Source: Rhizobiales bacterium Ga0077548 (GTDB lineage Bacteria; Pseudomonadota; Alphaproteobacteria; Rhizobiales; Xanthobacteraceae). Taken from it: 64,000 bases of DNA. Location of the stretch: the NCBI GenBank assembly GCA_001464215.1, contig LNEZ01000078.1, positions 56,665 through 120,664 of the forward strand. The letters are read 5' to 3'. The notes below the pieces were generated by a model. That model saw only the letters and a program-made list of their open reading frames with translations, was not told the origin of the DNA and did no database searches. Within the stretch, counting starts at the first letter, position 1. Each line of letters opens with the position of its first letter. Shown here one piece after another: positions 39,157 to 47,941 of this stretch. The translations under genes were made by a program, and so were the position numbers.

Positions 39157-39395
39157 TTTTTTGGCAACGCTTCGTTAGCCTTAACGAATCCGGAATCCTT
39201 ACCGGAGTTCCTAATTTGCATCGTGACAAAGCTAACAATTCGTAGTTCCGCAATTAGCAGCTTCTTCAACAATGATTGCTACAAGAAACGCGGGCGTACT
39301 GTGCCTTGCGTGTAGAATTCATGCGAACCGCAGTGTGAGCCAAAGAAGAATGATGCCGCAACATTGCGGCGAGGCCAGGGGACTGCGTTCGCTAG
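39157..39395 (+). promoter_or_regulatory. Upstream region of the DSF signalling operon with a TTCGTTA/TAACGAA palindrome
   Basis: No gene fits here. TTCGTTA-GCCT-TAACGAA (39171-39188) is a perfect 7-bp inverted repeat with a 4-nt spacer, the same geometry as the palindrome at 45239. It may bind a regulator of the receiver-GGDEF-EAL gene. No convincing -35/-10 pair was identified. Confidence 0.35.
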
Positions 39396-41540
39396 ATGTC
39401 GTTGATCGTCATCGTAGATGACCGGATTACGAACCGGAACATTTTTGCGAAGCTCGCCACTTCGATCGAAGAGGGCGTGGCCGTTCGCGCGTTCGGCGAT
39501 CCGCTCGAGGCGCTCGACTGGCTCAAGGACAATACGCCGGATCTCGTCGTCACCGACTACAAGATGCCGAACATCGACGGCGCCGAATTCGTGCGCCGCT
39601 TTCGCCAGCTTCCCGAATGCGCCGACGTTCCGGCGGTCGTCATCACCGTCTATGAAGAGCGCTCGCATCGCATCAGCGCACTCGAAGCCGGTGCCACCGA
39701 CTTCCTTCAGAGCCCGGTCGATCACCACGAATTTCTGATCCGCGCACGCAACCTGTTGCAGCTCCGCAAGCAGCAGCTCGTAATCAAGAGCCGCGCGACC
39801 GAGCTCGAGCGTGAGCTCATGGACTCGGAACGCTTCCGCAAGGAAATGCTGCGCGACAGCCGTGAGCGCCTGGCACAGGTCATCGACACCGTTCCCGCGC
39901 TGATTAGCGCGACCGACAAGGACGGACGCTGCGTATTCCTGAATGCGTTCACCGCGAATTTCTATGGCGTCGATGCAGCGCAGGCGAGCGGCAAAACCGC
40001 GGCCGAGATTTTCGGTTCGAACTTCGGCCCGCAGAGCGCGGGCCTCGATCGCGTCGTCTTCGAGAACGGCAAAGGTCTGCCGAGCTATGAAGAAGAGATC
40101 GTCGACCGTGCCGGCAGCCGCCATGTATTCCTGACCACGAAATCCCCGCTGCGCGACCGCGCCGGCAAGGTCATCAACGTGCTCACGACCTCGCTCAACA
40201 TCACCGAGCGCAAGCAGGCCGAAGAACATCTCCATCACCTCGCCCATCACGATCCGCTTACCGGCTTGCCGAACCGTACTTACTTCCATGACAACGTGCG
40301 AAAGCAAATTGCGCGCACGCGCCGCGGCGACAAGCAGTTCGCAGTACTTCTGCTCGACCTCGACCGTTTCAAGGGCGTCAATGACGTTCTCGGCCATCAT
40401 CAGGGCGACCAGTTGCTCAAGGCTGTTTCGCAGCGTCTTTGCAACTCGGTTCGCGAAACCGATATTGTCGCGCGCCTCGGCGGCGACGAGTTCGCGATCC
40501 TGCAGACCGAGATCGGCCGCACCGACGATGCGGTGACGCTCGCGGAAAAGATCATCAAGGCACTGGAACAGCCCTTCGAACTCGAAGGCCAGGAAATCAG
40601 CGCTACGGCGAGCATCGGCATTACCGTGCATCCGACCGACGGCGTCGATGTCGATGCGCTCTTGAAGAACGCCGACCTTGCGATGTATCAGGCCAAGGCC
40701 GAAGGCCGGAATGCCTGGCGCGTCTTCGCGACCGATATGCACACCAACGCGCGCGAAGCGATCGTGTTGGAGAGCGATCTGCGACAGGCGCTTGCGAAGA
40801 AGCAGTTCCTGCTCAACTACCAGCCGCAGATCGATCTGCGCTCAGGTCATATCATCGGCGCGGAAGCGCTGCTGCGTTGGCGCCGTCCGGGCTCCGGTCT
40901 GGTACGTCCGGCCGAATTCCTGCCGCTCGCGGAGGAAAACGGCCTAATCGTTCCCATCAACGAATGGGTGCTGATCGAAGCCTGCGAACAGGCGAAGATC
41001 TGGGCCAAGGATCACCCCGGCTTCCGCATCGCCGTGAACCTCTCGCCCGTGCAGTTCCGCAAGCAGGACATTCGTCAGCACGTACTCGACGCGCTTGAAA
41101 AAACGGGCCTTGATCCGCGCTCGCTCGAACTCGAGTTGACCGAAAGCATCCTGATGCAGAACCCGGAATCGGCCGCGAACGACGTTCGCTTCTTGCAGGA
41201 AAAGGGCATCACCTTCTCGATCGACGATTTCGGCGTCGGCTATTCTTCGCTCTCTTACGTGAAGACCTTGCCGGTCGATCGCCTCAAGATCGATCAGGGT
41301 TTCATCCGCAACGTCAACACGGATCCGAACGACGCTGCGATCGTGCGCGCCATCATCAATCTCGGCCACAGCCTGAACCTCAAAATCATGGCCGAGGGTG
41401 TCGAGACCGCAGAACAACTCGCTTTCGTGCGCAGCGAAGGTTGCGACGAAGTGCAGGGTTTCTATTTCAGCCCGCCGGTACCGGCGGAGGATTTCGCTTT
41501 CCTGTTCAACCAGCAGAATTTGCTGGCGCGAACGGCGTAA
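39396..41540 (+). CDS. RpfG-like receiver fused to PAS-GGDEF-EAL (cyclic-di-GMP output protein)
   Basis: A 714-residue response regulator. Residues 1-140 are a receiver (phosphoacceptor Asp54 in VVTDYKMP) followed by a coiled NLLQLRKQQ helix, closely resembling the receiver of RpfG. A PAS domain follows (about 155-280). The GGDEF domain has an intact GGDEF (362-366) and an inhibitory RETD site five residues earlier. The EAL domain has EAL at 490-492, ELTES, IDDFGVGYSSL and KIMAEGVE, so both synthase and phosphodiesterase look active. It lies 10 nt upstream of the RpfC-like kinase gene, its probable phosphodonor. Classical RpfG has HD-GYP instead. Confidence 0.92.
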   Translation: MSLIVIVDDRITNRNIFAKLATSIEEGVAVRAFGDPLEALDWLKDNTPDLVVTDYKMPNIDGAEFVRRFRQLPECADVPAVVITVYEERSHRISALEAGATDFLQSPVDHHEFLIRARNLLQLRKQQLVIKSRATELERELMDSERFRKEMLRDSRERLAQVIDTVPALISATDKDGRCVFLNAFTANFYGVDAAQASGKTAAEIFGSNFGPQSAGLDRVVFENGKGLPSYEEEIVDRAGSRHVFLTTKSPLRDRAGKVINVLTTSLNITERKQAEEHLHHLAHHDPLTGLPNRTYFHDNVRKQIARTRRGDKQFAVLLLDLDRFKGVNDVLGHHQGDQLLKAVSQRLCNSVRETDIVARLGGDEFAILQTEIGRTDDAVTLAEKIIKALEQPFELEGQEISATASIGITVHPTDGVDVDALLKNADLAMYQAKAEGRNAWRVFATDMHTNAREAIVLESDLRQALAKKQFLLNYQPQIDLRSGHIIGAEALLRWRRPGSGLVRPAEFLPLAEENGLIVPINEWVLIEACEQAKIWAKDHPGFRIAVNLSPVQFRKQDIRQHVLDALEKTGLDPRSLELELTESILMQNPESAANDVRFLQEKGITFSIDDFGVGYSSLSYVKTLPVDRLKIDQGFIRNVNTDPNDAAIVRAIINLGHSLNLKIMAEGVETAEQLAFVRSEGCDEVQGFYFSPPVPAEDFAFLFNQQNLLARTA

Positions 41541-41550
41541 GGGACACGCC

Positions 41551-44106
41551 ATGACCGCAGCCGCAAAACCCCGCTTCTCGCTAATTGGTTTCCTCAAGAG
41601 CCGTCTCAAGAATCGTCCCGACGGCGAGCACGAGATGGTCGTCAACCGCGTTGTTATCAGCGCGTTGATCCTTTTGTATCTCGGCGGCGCGGCGATGTTC
41701 GGTTCGGTGATCCCGCACGAAGCCGTGCTCCTGACCACGCTGTTCTTCGGTATTTCCTTCGCCTTCCTAGCGCATATGCTCTACCAGCCGGGCGTATCCG
41801 TACCTCGCCGCGTAGTCGCGATGTTCTCGGATCTCGGCTTTCTCTCGTGGGGTATTCACGCGGGCGACGAAGCGCTTTCGCTGCTTTATCCAATCTACCT
41901 TTGGGTCATCTTCGGCAACGGCTTCCGCTTCGGCCTGAAATATCTGTTCGGTGCCATGGTTGTCGCGGTCGCCGGGTTCTCAGCGGTTGTCGCGACGACC
42001 GAATACTGGGCGCTTCACACCAAGCTCGCTTATGGCTTGATCGGTGGCCTTGTGATTCTGCCGCTCTATGCCGCGACACTCATCAAAAAGCTGCAGGCTG
42101 CGAAGAACGAAGCCGAGCAGGCGAATAAGGCAAAGAGCCTGTTTTTGGCCAGCGTCAGCCACGAATTCCGCACGCCGTTGAATGCCGTAATCGGCATGAG
42201 CGATATGCTGCGCGACACCAAGCTGAATGCCGAACAGCTCGACATGACACAGACGATCCGTGGTTCCGCGCGCGCGCTGCTCGCCCAGATCAACGACATT
42301 CTGAACTATTCGCGTATCGAAGCCGGCCAGATGCCGGATCAATCCGTTGATTTCGATCTACACACCGTCATGGGGCAGGTGCGTTCCATGCTGGTCGCGC
42401 AGGCCAAAGAAAAAGGCGTTCGGCTTTCGCTCCATGTCGCGCCGCAGACGCCGTTTCTGCTGCACGGAAATTCGCGTGCCCTGCATGATGTGCTGACCAA
42501 CCTCACGGCCAATGCCGTGAAATTCACCGACCGCGGCAACATCGCGATCTCGGCCGGCGCGCTCGAACAGAAAGACGGTTCGGTCCGCCTCCGCTTGGAA
42601 GTCACCGATACCGGCATCGGCATTGCCGAGAGCGCGCGCGAAAAAATCTTCCAGAGTTTTACCCAGGCGGACGAGACGATCGTGGACCGCTTCGGCGGCA
42701 CGGGCCTCGGTCTTGCGATCGTGAAACAGCTTGTCGAGCGTCAGGGCGGCACGATCGGCGTGGACAGCAAGGCCGGCGAGGGCAGTACCTTCTGGTTCGA
42801 GCTTAACTATCGCGTCTGCGCGACCGAAGGCGACAACGCAATTCCCGATCTCTCCGACGCGCGCGTGATCATGCTTTCGCGCAACAACGAGAGTACCGAA
42901 CAGATCGAGAGCCTGCTCGAAGCCGCAGGCGTCACGCCCGAGATCGCCCGTACTCCGGGTCAGGCCTGCGATCAGATTGCATTGCCGGAAGGAAGCGGCA
43001 TTCGCCGCACGATCGTGATTGTCGATGACGAACAGTTGCAGCCCGATTTGGCGACGATCGGCGCCACATTGAACAAAATGCACCACGGCACGAATATGTC
43101 CGTCGTGCTGCTCACGCAAAATCCGTCCACGGGTATGCTGCCGCTGCCCGAGCGTTTCGACTTCGTGTCTTATCTCGGCAAGCCTGCGGATGTGCAGATG
43201 CTCGGAGCAGTACTCCGGATTGCCAAAGCGGGCGATGCCGCCGGCGTCGACGAAGAAGGCAATGTCGAGCGCGAGCGGCCGGCACGGAAACTTTCGATTC
43301 TGGTCGCGGACGACAATCGCACCAACCAGAAGGTCATCGGCAAGATTCTCGAGCGCGCCGGCCATGATGTCAGCATCGTTGATAACGGCGAACAGGCGCT
43401 TGATGCGATGCAGGCGAGGGCCTTCGATATTGCGTTGATGGACGTCAATATGCCGGTTCTGAACGGTATCGAGGCGACCAAACTTCATCGCTTCGCGTCG
43501 CTAGGCAAGTCGAGGCTTCCGATTGTCGCGCTCACCGCCGACGCCACGCCGGAAACCAAGCAGCGTTGCGAAGAAGCGGGCATGGACGCCTGCGTAATCA
43601 AGCCGATCGAGCCCGCGCGCCTTCTGAACATCGTCGAATCGATCGTCGGCGAGAAGCAGATCAGCGACGAACAGGCATTCACGGAAAGCGAGACCGTGAA
43701 GCGCATCACGTCGCATCCGAAATTCAAGTCGTCGGACGCATCTTCGATCGATCTGCGTGCGCTTGCCGATCTCGAGGCGCTCGGCGGCACCAAGTTCGTC
43801 GATGAGCTGATCGCGGATTTCAACCGCGATACCGAAGCGCTGCTGGTCGATCTGAAAGAATCGGCGAAGTCCGGCGACGTAACCGCGTTCCGCGAGCAAT
43901 TGCACGCGATGCGCAGCGGTGCCGCGAATATCGGTGCGCGCCGGATCTACAAGATGTGCCTGTCCTGGCGTCATATCGGTGAGCGCGAGCTTGAAATGCG
44001 CGGCACCGATTACCTTGCGAAGCTGGGCGGGGAGTTCGGCACCGTCCGCGATGCCCTGACGTCTTACTCGGTGCACCGCCGCGCCGACGTTCCAGTCCAA
44101 GCCTGA
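41551..44106 (+). CDS. rpfC: RpfC-like membrane hybrid sensor histidine kinase (HisKA-HATPase-REC-Hpt)
   Basis: An 851-residue hybrid kinase. Residues 30-180 hold about five to six hydrophobic segments with little periplasmic sequence, as in the RpfC input region. Then come a HisKA domain (His204 in SVSHEFRTPL), HATPase (DVLTNLTANAVKF, DTGIGIAE, GGTGLGLAIVKQL), a degenerate receiver-like stretch (about 430-550), a true receiver (Asp631 in LMDVNMP) and a C-terminal Hpt domain (His785 in LHAMRSGAANIGA). The ATG at 41551 is chosen because a longer frame would run far back into the upstream gene. It ends 1 nt from the convergent rpfF-like gene. Confidence 0.9.
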   Translation: MTAAAKPRFSLIGFLKSRLKNRPDGEHEMVVNRVVISALILLYLGGAAMFGSVIPHEAVLLTTLFFGISFAFLAHMLYQPGVSVPRRVVAMFSDLGFLSWGIHAGDEALSLLYPIYLWVIFGNGFRFGLKYLFGAMVVAVAGFSAVVATTEYWALHTKLAYGLIGGLVILPLYAATLIKKLQAAKNEAEQANKAKSLFLASVSHEFRTPLNAVIGMSDMLRDTKLNAEQLDMTQTIRGSARALLAQINDILNYSRIEAGQMPDQSVDFDLHTVMGQVRSMLVAQAKEKGVRLSLHVAPQTPFLLHGNSRALHDVLTNLTANAVKFTDRGNIAISAGALEQKDGSVRLRLEVTDTGIGIAESAREKIFQSFTQADETIVDRFGGTGLGLAIVKQLVERQGGTIGVDSKAGEGSTFWFELNYRVCATEGDNAIPDLSDARVIMLSRNNESTEQIESLLEAAGVTPEIARTPGQACDQIALPEGSGIRRTIVIVDDEQLQPDLATIGATLNKMHHGTNMSVVLLTQNPSTGMLPLPERFDFVSYLGKPADVQMLGAVLRIAKAGDAAGVDEEGNVERERPARKLSILVADDNRTNQKVIGKILERAGHDVSIVDNGEQALDAMQARAFDIALMDVNMPVLNGIEATKLHRFASLGKSRLPIVALTADATPETKQRCEEAGMDACVIKPIEPARLLNIVESIVGEKQISDEQAFTESETVKRITSHPKFKSSDASSIDLRALADLEALGGTKFVDELIADFNRDTEALLVDLKESAKSGDVTAFREQLHAMRSGAANIGARRIYKMCLSWRHIGERELEMRGTDYLAKLGGEFGTVRDALTSYSVHRRADVPVQA

Positions 44107-44107
44107 G

Positions 44108-45073
44108 TCAGTTTTCCGGCACCGGCCGCAGGCTGCCGCCCGCGTTTCTGCGCCTGTCCTGTGCGGAGACCAGTCGCTCCATCTTGCGAAGATCGATGTC
44201 TTGCAGGCGCAACGCGGTATCTACCCAGATCTCGACGATGTCGCGCAATTCCTCGAACGGAAGCGGTTGCACCTTGCGGCGTGCCTCGTAAACCGCGCAT
44301 TGCGACGTGACACGCCGTCCACGGCCCGCAAGATACTCGCGCAATACCGGCTCGCCTTGACCGGGCTCCGCGAGAATATTGATCAGTCCCATGTCATAGA
44401 GTTCTTCGGCGTCGTAAACCTTGCCGGAGAGGATCATGCGCTCGGCCCGCGCGGCGTCCAGCCTGCGGCTGAGCAGGCTGTAAGCACCCATGCCCGGAAA
44501 GAGGTTGAACAGAATTTCCGGGAAGCCGAACTTCGACTGACGCTCTGCCACGATAAAATCGCAGGCAAGCGCGGCTTCAAAACCGCCGCCCAGCGCGTCG
44601 CCTTGTACCAGTGCAACGGTCATGAGCGGCACATCGAGTCCAACCGCGTTGCTATGCAGGACATCGATACACGCGCGGGCATAAGACATCAGCCCATGCC
44701 GGTCCTGCGCACGGATGTGACGCGCGAGCAGCGTGAGGTCGCCGCCGAGATTGAAGATGCCGGGAATTCTTGAGCCGAGCACGAAATACTGAACCGGCTG
44801 TTCGCCGCTCACGCGCGCTTCCGTGCTTGCTTTTTTGATCGCCTGCTGAAGCGTGTCGAGATCGCGCAGTAGGCCCGGCGTATAGCTCGGACGCCCGTTT
44901 GGCTTCATGAAGCACCAGCAGGCGCGCGTCTGTTCGTCGAACTCGACCTGTAGTTCCGAGAAATTCTGGTTCGGAAACTTCGCCTGCGAAGGCGGTACGC
45001 GATAGGCGTCGCCGTAATTCTCCGGCGGCACGAACCAGGGGTTCGAGATCAAGGTGTACTTCGGCAGACTCAT
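44108..45073 (-). CDS. rpfF: RpfF-like DSF synthase (crotonase family)
   Basis: A 321-residue crotonase that in RpfF proteins converts 3-hydroxyacyl-ACP to a cis-2-unsaturated fatty acid signal. The catalytic glutamates are Glu166 in LGGGFEAALACD and Glu186 in FGFPEILFNLFPGMGAYS, 20 residues apart as in Xanthomonas RpfF. IFNLGGDLTLLARHI and the C-terminal IVEIWVDTALRLQDIDLRKMERLVSAQ are RpfF-specific rather than general enoyl-CoA hydratase features. Start at MSLPKYTLIS with GGGGAT upstream. It converges on the RpfC-like kinase, as in the Xanthomonas rpf locus. The signal's identity is unknown. Confidence 0.9.
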   Translation of the reverse strand: MSLPKYTLISNPWFVPPENYGDAYRVPPSQAKFPNQNFSELQVEFDEQTRACWCFMKPNGRPSYTPGLLRDLDTLQQAIKKASTEARVSGEQPVQYFVLGSRIPGIFNLGGDLTLLARHIRAQDRHGLMSYARACIDVLHSNAVGLDVPLMTVALVQGDALGGGFEAALACDFIVAERQSKFGFPEILFNLFPGMGAYSLLSRRLDAARAERMILSGKVYDAEELYDMGLINILAEPGQGEPVLREYLAGRGRRVTSQCAVYEARRKVQPLPFEELRDIVEIWVDTALRLQDIDLRKMERLVSAQDRRRNAGGSLRPVPEN

Positions 45074-45560
45074 GGTTACGCATCCCCGCACGCAACTGAC
45101 TACAAGCTCGGCAGGCGCAAAATCGCTGCTAGATCAGGCAATTTCGTTTTGGAACGCCGAAGTTTGCCGCATCGGATTCGCCGCCGAACACATTCATATT
45201 AACTCGCCCTTCACCATATTGGGTGGCTTTCGCTTAAAATGGTTAATATGCATTAACCATACCAATATGACGGTAGGTGAATAGCTTGCGGCTGTATGGC
45301 GCGACGGGCAGGCCGCACGCTCGCGCGGCAAGCCGCGACTCCTCGCGGGCGCGGAGTTGCGATGTCGTTATCGTGAATCCTTTGCAAATGAAATTGCAAG
45401 CGCATAGCCCAAAGCCGCGCGTGTAACGAAGCGCCAACGATACCGCTTCAGTTGCCTTTCATTATAAATCAAATGCGCGGAATTCTTTCACTGAATCCAT
45501 ACTGGAGAAGTTGTTCCATCAGGCAACAAGAACACGTTCTCGTTTCTGAGGGGCACCGTT
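45074..45560. promoter_or_regulatory. Intergenic control region between rpfF-like and cpaB genes
   Basis: A 487-bp stretch without a supported gene. It was checked for a short Flp pilin and none was found. It must hold the rpfF promoter (minus strand) and the cpa operon promoter (plus strand), and it contains the nested palindrome at 45215-45269. Confidence 0.6.
45215..45269. promoter_or_regulatory. Nested palindrome with two inverted TTAACCAT half-sites
   Basis: The inner element ATGGTTAAT-ATGC-ATTAACCAT (45239-45260) has perfect 9-bp arms, each containing TTAACCAT, a sequence reported as a CtrA half-site in alphaproteobacteria. Outer arms CATATTGG (45215-45222) and CCAATATG (45262-45269) are also complementary. 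The element lies about 140 bp before the rpfF start and 300 bp before cpaB. Binding by CtrA is inference; spacing differs from the classical TTAA-N7-TTAA. Confidence 0.5.
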
Positions 45561-46454
45561 TTGCGTATCAGCGCAGTTCTCATGATAGTCGTCGCGCTCG
45601 TTTTCGGCGTACTCGCGGTATTCGTCGCGCAGTCCTGGCTTAACAGCCAGAACGACGCGAGGCTGAAAAACGTTCCTACTCCGGTTGCCGTGAAAACCCG
45701 CACGATTGTCGTGGCCACCGCGCCGTTGCGTTTCGGCGTCGAGATGAACGCACGTAACCTCCGCGAAGTGCCGTGGCCCGATAACGCAATTCCGGACGGT
45801 GCCTTCGCTTCGATCGAGGCCTTGCTTTCGGCTGGCAAGCGCATGGTGTTGACTGCGATTGCCGAAAACGAGCCGGTGCTTGCATCGAAAATTACGGGCC
45901 CTGGTCAGCGCGCGACGCTTTCCGCTGTGCTCACGCCCGGCATGAAAGCGATCACAGTGCGTGTGAACGACATTGAGGGCGTTGCCGGCTTCGTACTGCC
46001 CGGCGACCGCGTCGATATTTTCCTGACCCGCACCGTTACAGGCGAACGCGGTACGAACTCGAACAGCAGCTCCGACGTGGTGCTTCAGAACGTGCGCGTG
46101 CTTGCTATCGACCAGATCGCTGACGACCGCATCGACAAGCCCGCCGTCGTGAAGGCCGTCACGCTCGAACTGGAAATGGCCGAAGGCCAGAAGGTTTCGC
46201 TCGCAGCCTCGCTCGGCACGCTGACGCTCGCTTTGCGCAAGGCCGGCGATACGGTGGCACAACCGTCGCGCCAGATCACGGCGGAAGATCTCGGCAAGCC
46301 GCAGAAGAAAAATGGCGGGAACGGAAACTTCTCGACCATCACCGTCACGCGCGGAATGAAGAAAGAAAATTATAGCGTTCCCGCGGAAGCAACGGCCAAT
46401 ACGCTGACCAACAGCGCGATCAAAAATCAGAATAATCAGGAAACGACCCAGTAA
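45561..46454 (+). CDS. cpaB: Flp/Tad pilus assembly protein CpaB (RcpC)
   Basis: A 297-residue periplasmic/outer-membrane-associated assembly factor. An N-terminal membrane anchor (VLMIVVALVFGVLAVFVA) is followed by an SAF-like domain (APLRFGVEMNARNLREVPWP) and the RcpC core KAITVRVNDIEGVAGFVLPGDRVDIFLTR. TTG start with GAGGGG upstream. First of the cpaB-cpaC-lipoprotein group, with no pilin or prepilin peptidase gene upstream within the window. Confidence 0.92.
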   Translation: MRISAVLMIVVALVFGVLAVFVAQSWLNSQNDARLKNVPTPVAVKTRTIVVATAPLRFGVEMNARNLREVPWPDNAIPDGAFASIEALLSAGKRMVLTAIAENEPVLASKITGPGQRATLSAVLTPGMKAITVRVNDIEGVAGFVLPGDRVDIFLTRTVTGERGTNSNSSSDVVLQNVRVLAIDQIADDRIDKPAVVKAVTLELEMAEGQKVSLAASLGTLTLALRKAGDTVAQPSRQITAEDLGKPQKKNGGNGNFSTITVTRGMKKENYSVPAEATANTLTNSAIKNQNNQETTQ

Positions 46455-46495
46455 GCCGGAAAAGGCGAGCGGGTGAACAGACAGGGGCTAACGTC

Positions 46496-47941
46496 GTGGA
46501 CAGCATGAAATCGAAGGCGATCGGATGGGCGGTGTTTAAACGCGCCACGATCTCTTGGCTGGTGGCGCTGCTTGCGCTCTCGACCCCGCTTGCTACCATC
46601 GCCGCCGGCGAAGCGCAGGCACAGTCCAATATGCGCGTCGTGAAGCTTCAGCCTGACAAGCGCACCTCGCAGGTGCTAGTCCCGATCGGAAAGTCCGAGA
46701 ATATCCGCACCAGCACCGGCTTCAACGATGTCGTCGTCGGCGATCCGGAAATTGCCGACGTGATGCCGCTGACCGACCGCACGCTCTCCGTGCTCGGCCG
46801 CAAAGTCGGTCTTACGCGAATTTCGGTGTACGGCGAGGGCAAGCAGCTCGTCGGCGTGTTCGACGTCGAAGTCTCGCACGACACCAATGCGATCGCAGGC
46901 GCGATCCGCGCGCAGTATCCGGATGCGAAGATTCGCGTCTCCACCGTCAACGGCCGCATCATGCTCTCTGGCATTGTTCCCGACGCGGTCACGCTCGACA
47001 AGGCGATGCAGTTCGCAAAGCAGTTCAGCCCAGATGTGATCAACTCGGTGAGCGTCGCCGCCCCGCAGCAGGTGCTGCTCGAAGTCCGTTTCGTCGAAGC
47101 CTCCCGCAATGCAGGCCGCGAACTCGGCGTGCAGTGGGAAGCGGTCGGCAACAATCTGATTGCAGGCGCCGGTACCGCGGGTCTTATCTCCGGCACTACG
47201 CCATTTGGCGCCGTGCTCGGAAGGCTCGTCGATCGCGGCGTGAAAGTTGACGCCATGATCAGCGCGCTCGAGCAGCGCGGCGTTGCGCGCCGCCTGGCAG
47301 AGCCAAATCTCGTGGCACTTTCGGGCGATACCGCGAGCTTCCTCGCGGGCGGCGAATTTCCGTTCCCGGTCGCCGCGCAGAACAACCAGATCACGATCCA
47401 GTTCAAGAAGTTCGGCGTCGGTCTCGCGTTCACGCCGACCGTGCTGTCGCAGGGCCTGATCAACCTCAAGATCGAACCCGAAGTCAGTCAGCTCGATCCG
47501 ACGAACGTCGTGCAGGTCGGCAACATTTCGGTGCCGAGCCTGATCGTTCGCCGCGCGAGCACGACCATCGAATTGCGTGACGGCCAGAGTTTCGCGATTG
47601 CAGGCCTTCTGCAATCGACCACCAGCACGGCTGCCGACCAGTTGCCCTGGATAGCGGATGTACCGGTGCTAGGTTCGCTGTTCCGCTCCGCTTCGTTCCA
47701 GAAGCGCGAAACGGATCTCGTAATCATCGTGACCCCGCGCCTCGTGCGTCCGGCGCGTCCCGGCGATATGCTGCGCACGCCGCTTGATGCGACCGTGCCG
47801 CCGAACGACAACGACCTGTTCCTTTACGGCAAGACCGAAATGACGCCTTCCGACATCCGCAAGATTTATGGTCCGGTGTCACAGCGTCCGCAGGTCGGCC
47901 ATCAACTCGATTCTCCGGAGATCGTCGCCAATGCGCAGTAA
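46496..47941 (+). CDS. cpaC: Tad pilus outer-membrane secretin CpaC (RcpA)
   Basis: A 481-residue secretin forming the outer-membrane pore for the pilus. A signal peptide (LLALSTPLATIAAGEAQA) precedes the pilus-specific N-domain (KSENIRTSTGFNDVVVGDPEIADVMPL), a BON-like segment, and the secretin core with VEASRNAGRELGVQWE and FKKFGVGLAFTPTVL. The ending DLVIIVTPRLVRPARPGD is typical. GTG at 46496, or the ATG three codons later. Overlaps the next gene by 11 nt. Confidence 0.93.
   Translation: MDSMKSKAIGWAVFKRATISWLVALLALSTPLATIAAGEAQAQSNMRVVKLQPDKRTSQVLVPIGKSENIRTSTGFNDVVVGDPEIADVMPLTDRTLSVLGRKVGLTRISVYGEGKQLVGVFDVEVSHDTNAIAGAIRAQYPDAKIRVSTVNGRIMLSGIVPDAVTLDKAMQFAKQFSPDVINSVSVAAPQQVLLEVRFVEASRNAGRELGVQWEAVGNNLIAGAGTAGLISGTTPFGAVLGRLVDRGVKVDAMISALEQRGVARRLAEPNLVALSGDTASFLAGGEFPFPVAAQNNQITIQFKKFGVGLAFTPTVLSQGLINLKIEPEVSQLDPTNVVQVGNISVPSLIVRRASTTIELRDGQSFAIAGLLQSTTSTAADQLPWIADVPVLGSLFRSASFQKRETDLVIIVTPRLVRPARPGDMLRTPLDATVPPNDNDLFLYGKTEMTPSDIRKIYGPVSQRPQVGHQLDSPEIVANAQ

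Noticed and set aside
37520..39253. 577-codon minus-strand open frame over the third transporter's binding protein and permease
   Set aside because: Shadow of GC-rich coding on the plus strand; crosses an intrinsic terminator and two real genes.
39279..40742. 487-codon minus-strand open frame opposite the receiver-GGDEF-EAL gene
   Set aside because: Antisense shadow; the plus strand has intact receiver, PAS and GGDEF motifs.
41398..41550. N-terminal extension of the hybrid kinase back into the upstream gene
   Set aside because: It lies wholly inside the upstream coding region in another frame; the ATG at 41551 starts just after that gene's stop and begins a natural N-terminus.
42358..43488. 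376-codon minus-strand open frame opposite the hybrid kinase
   Set aside because: Antisense shadow without domains.
44108..45073. Annotation as a plain catabolic enoyl-CoA hydratase
   Set aside because: The N-terminal extension, RpfF-specific motifs and adjacency to an RpfC-like kinase favour a DSF synthase.
45074..45560. Possible Flp pilin gene upstream of cpaB
   Set aside because: No frame shows a prepilin leader followed by the glutamate-tyrosine hydrophobic pilin core.
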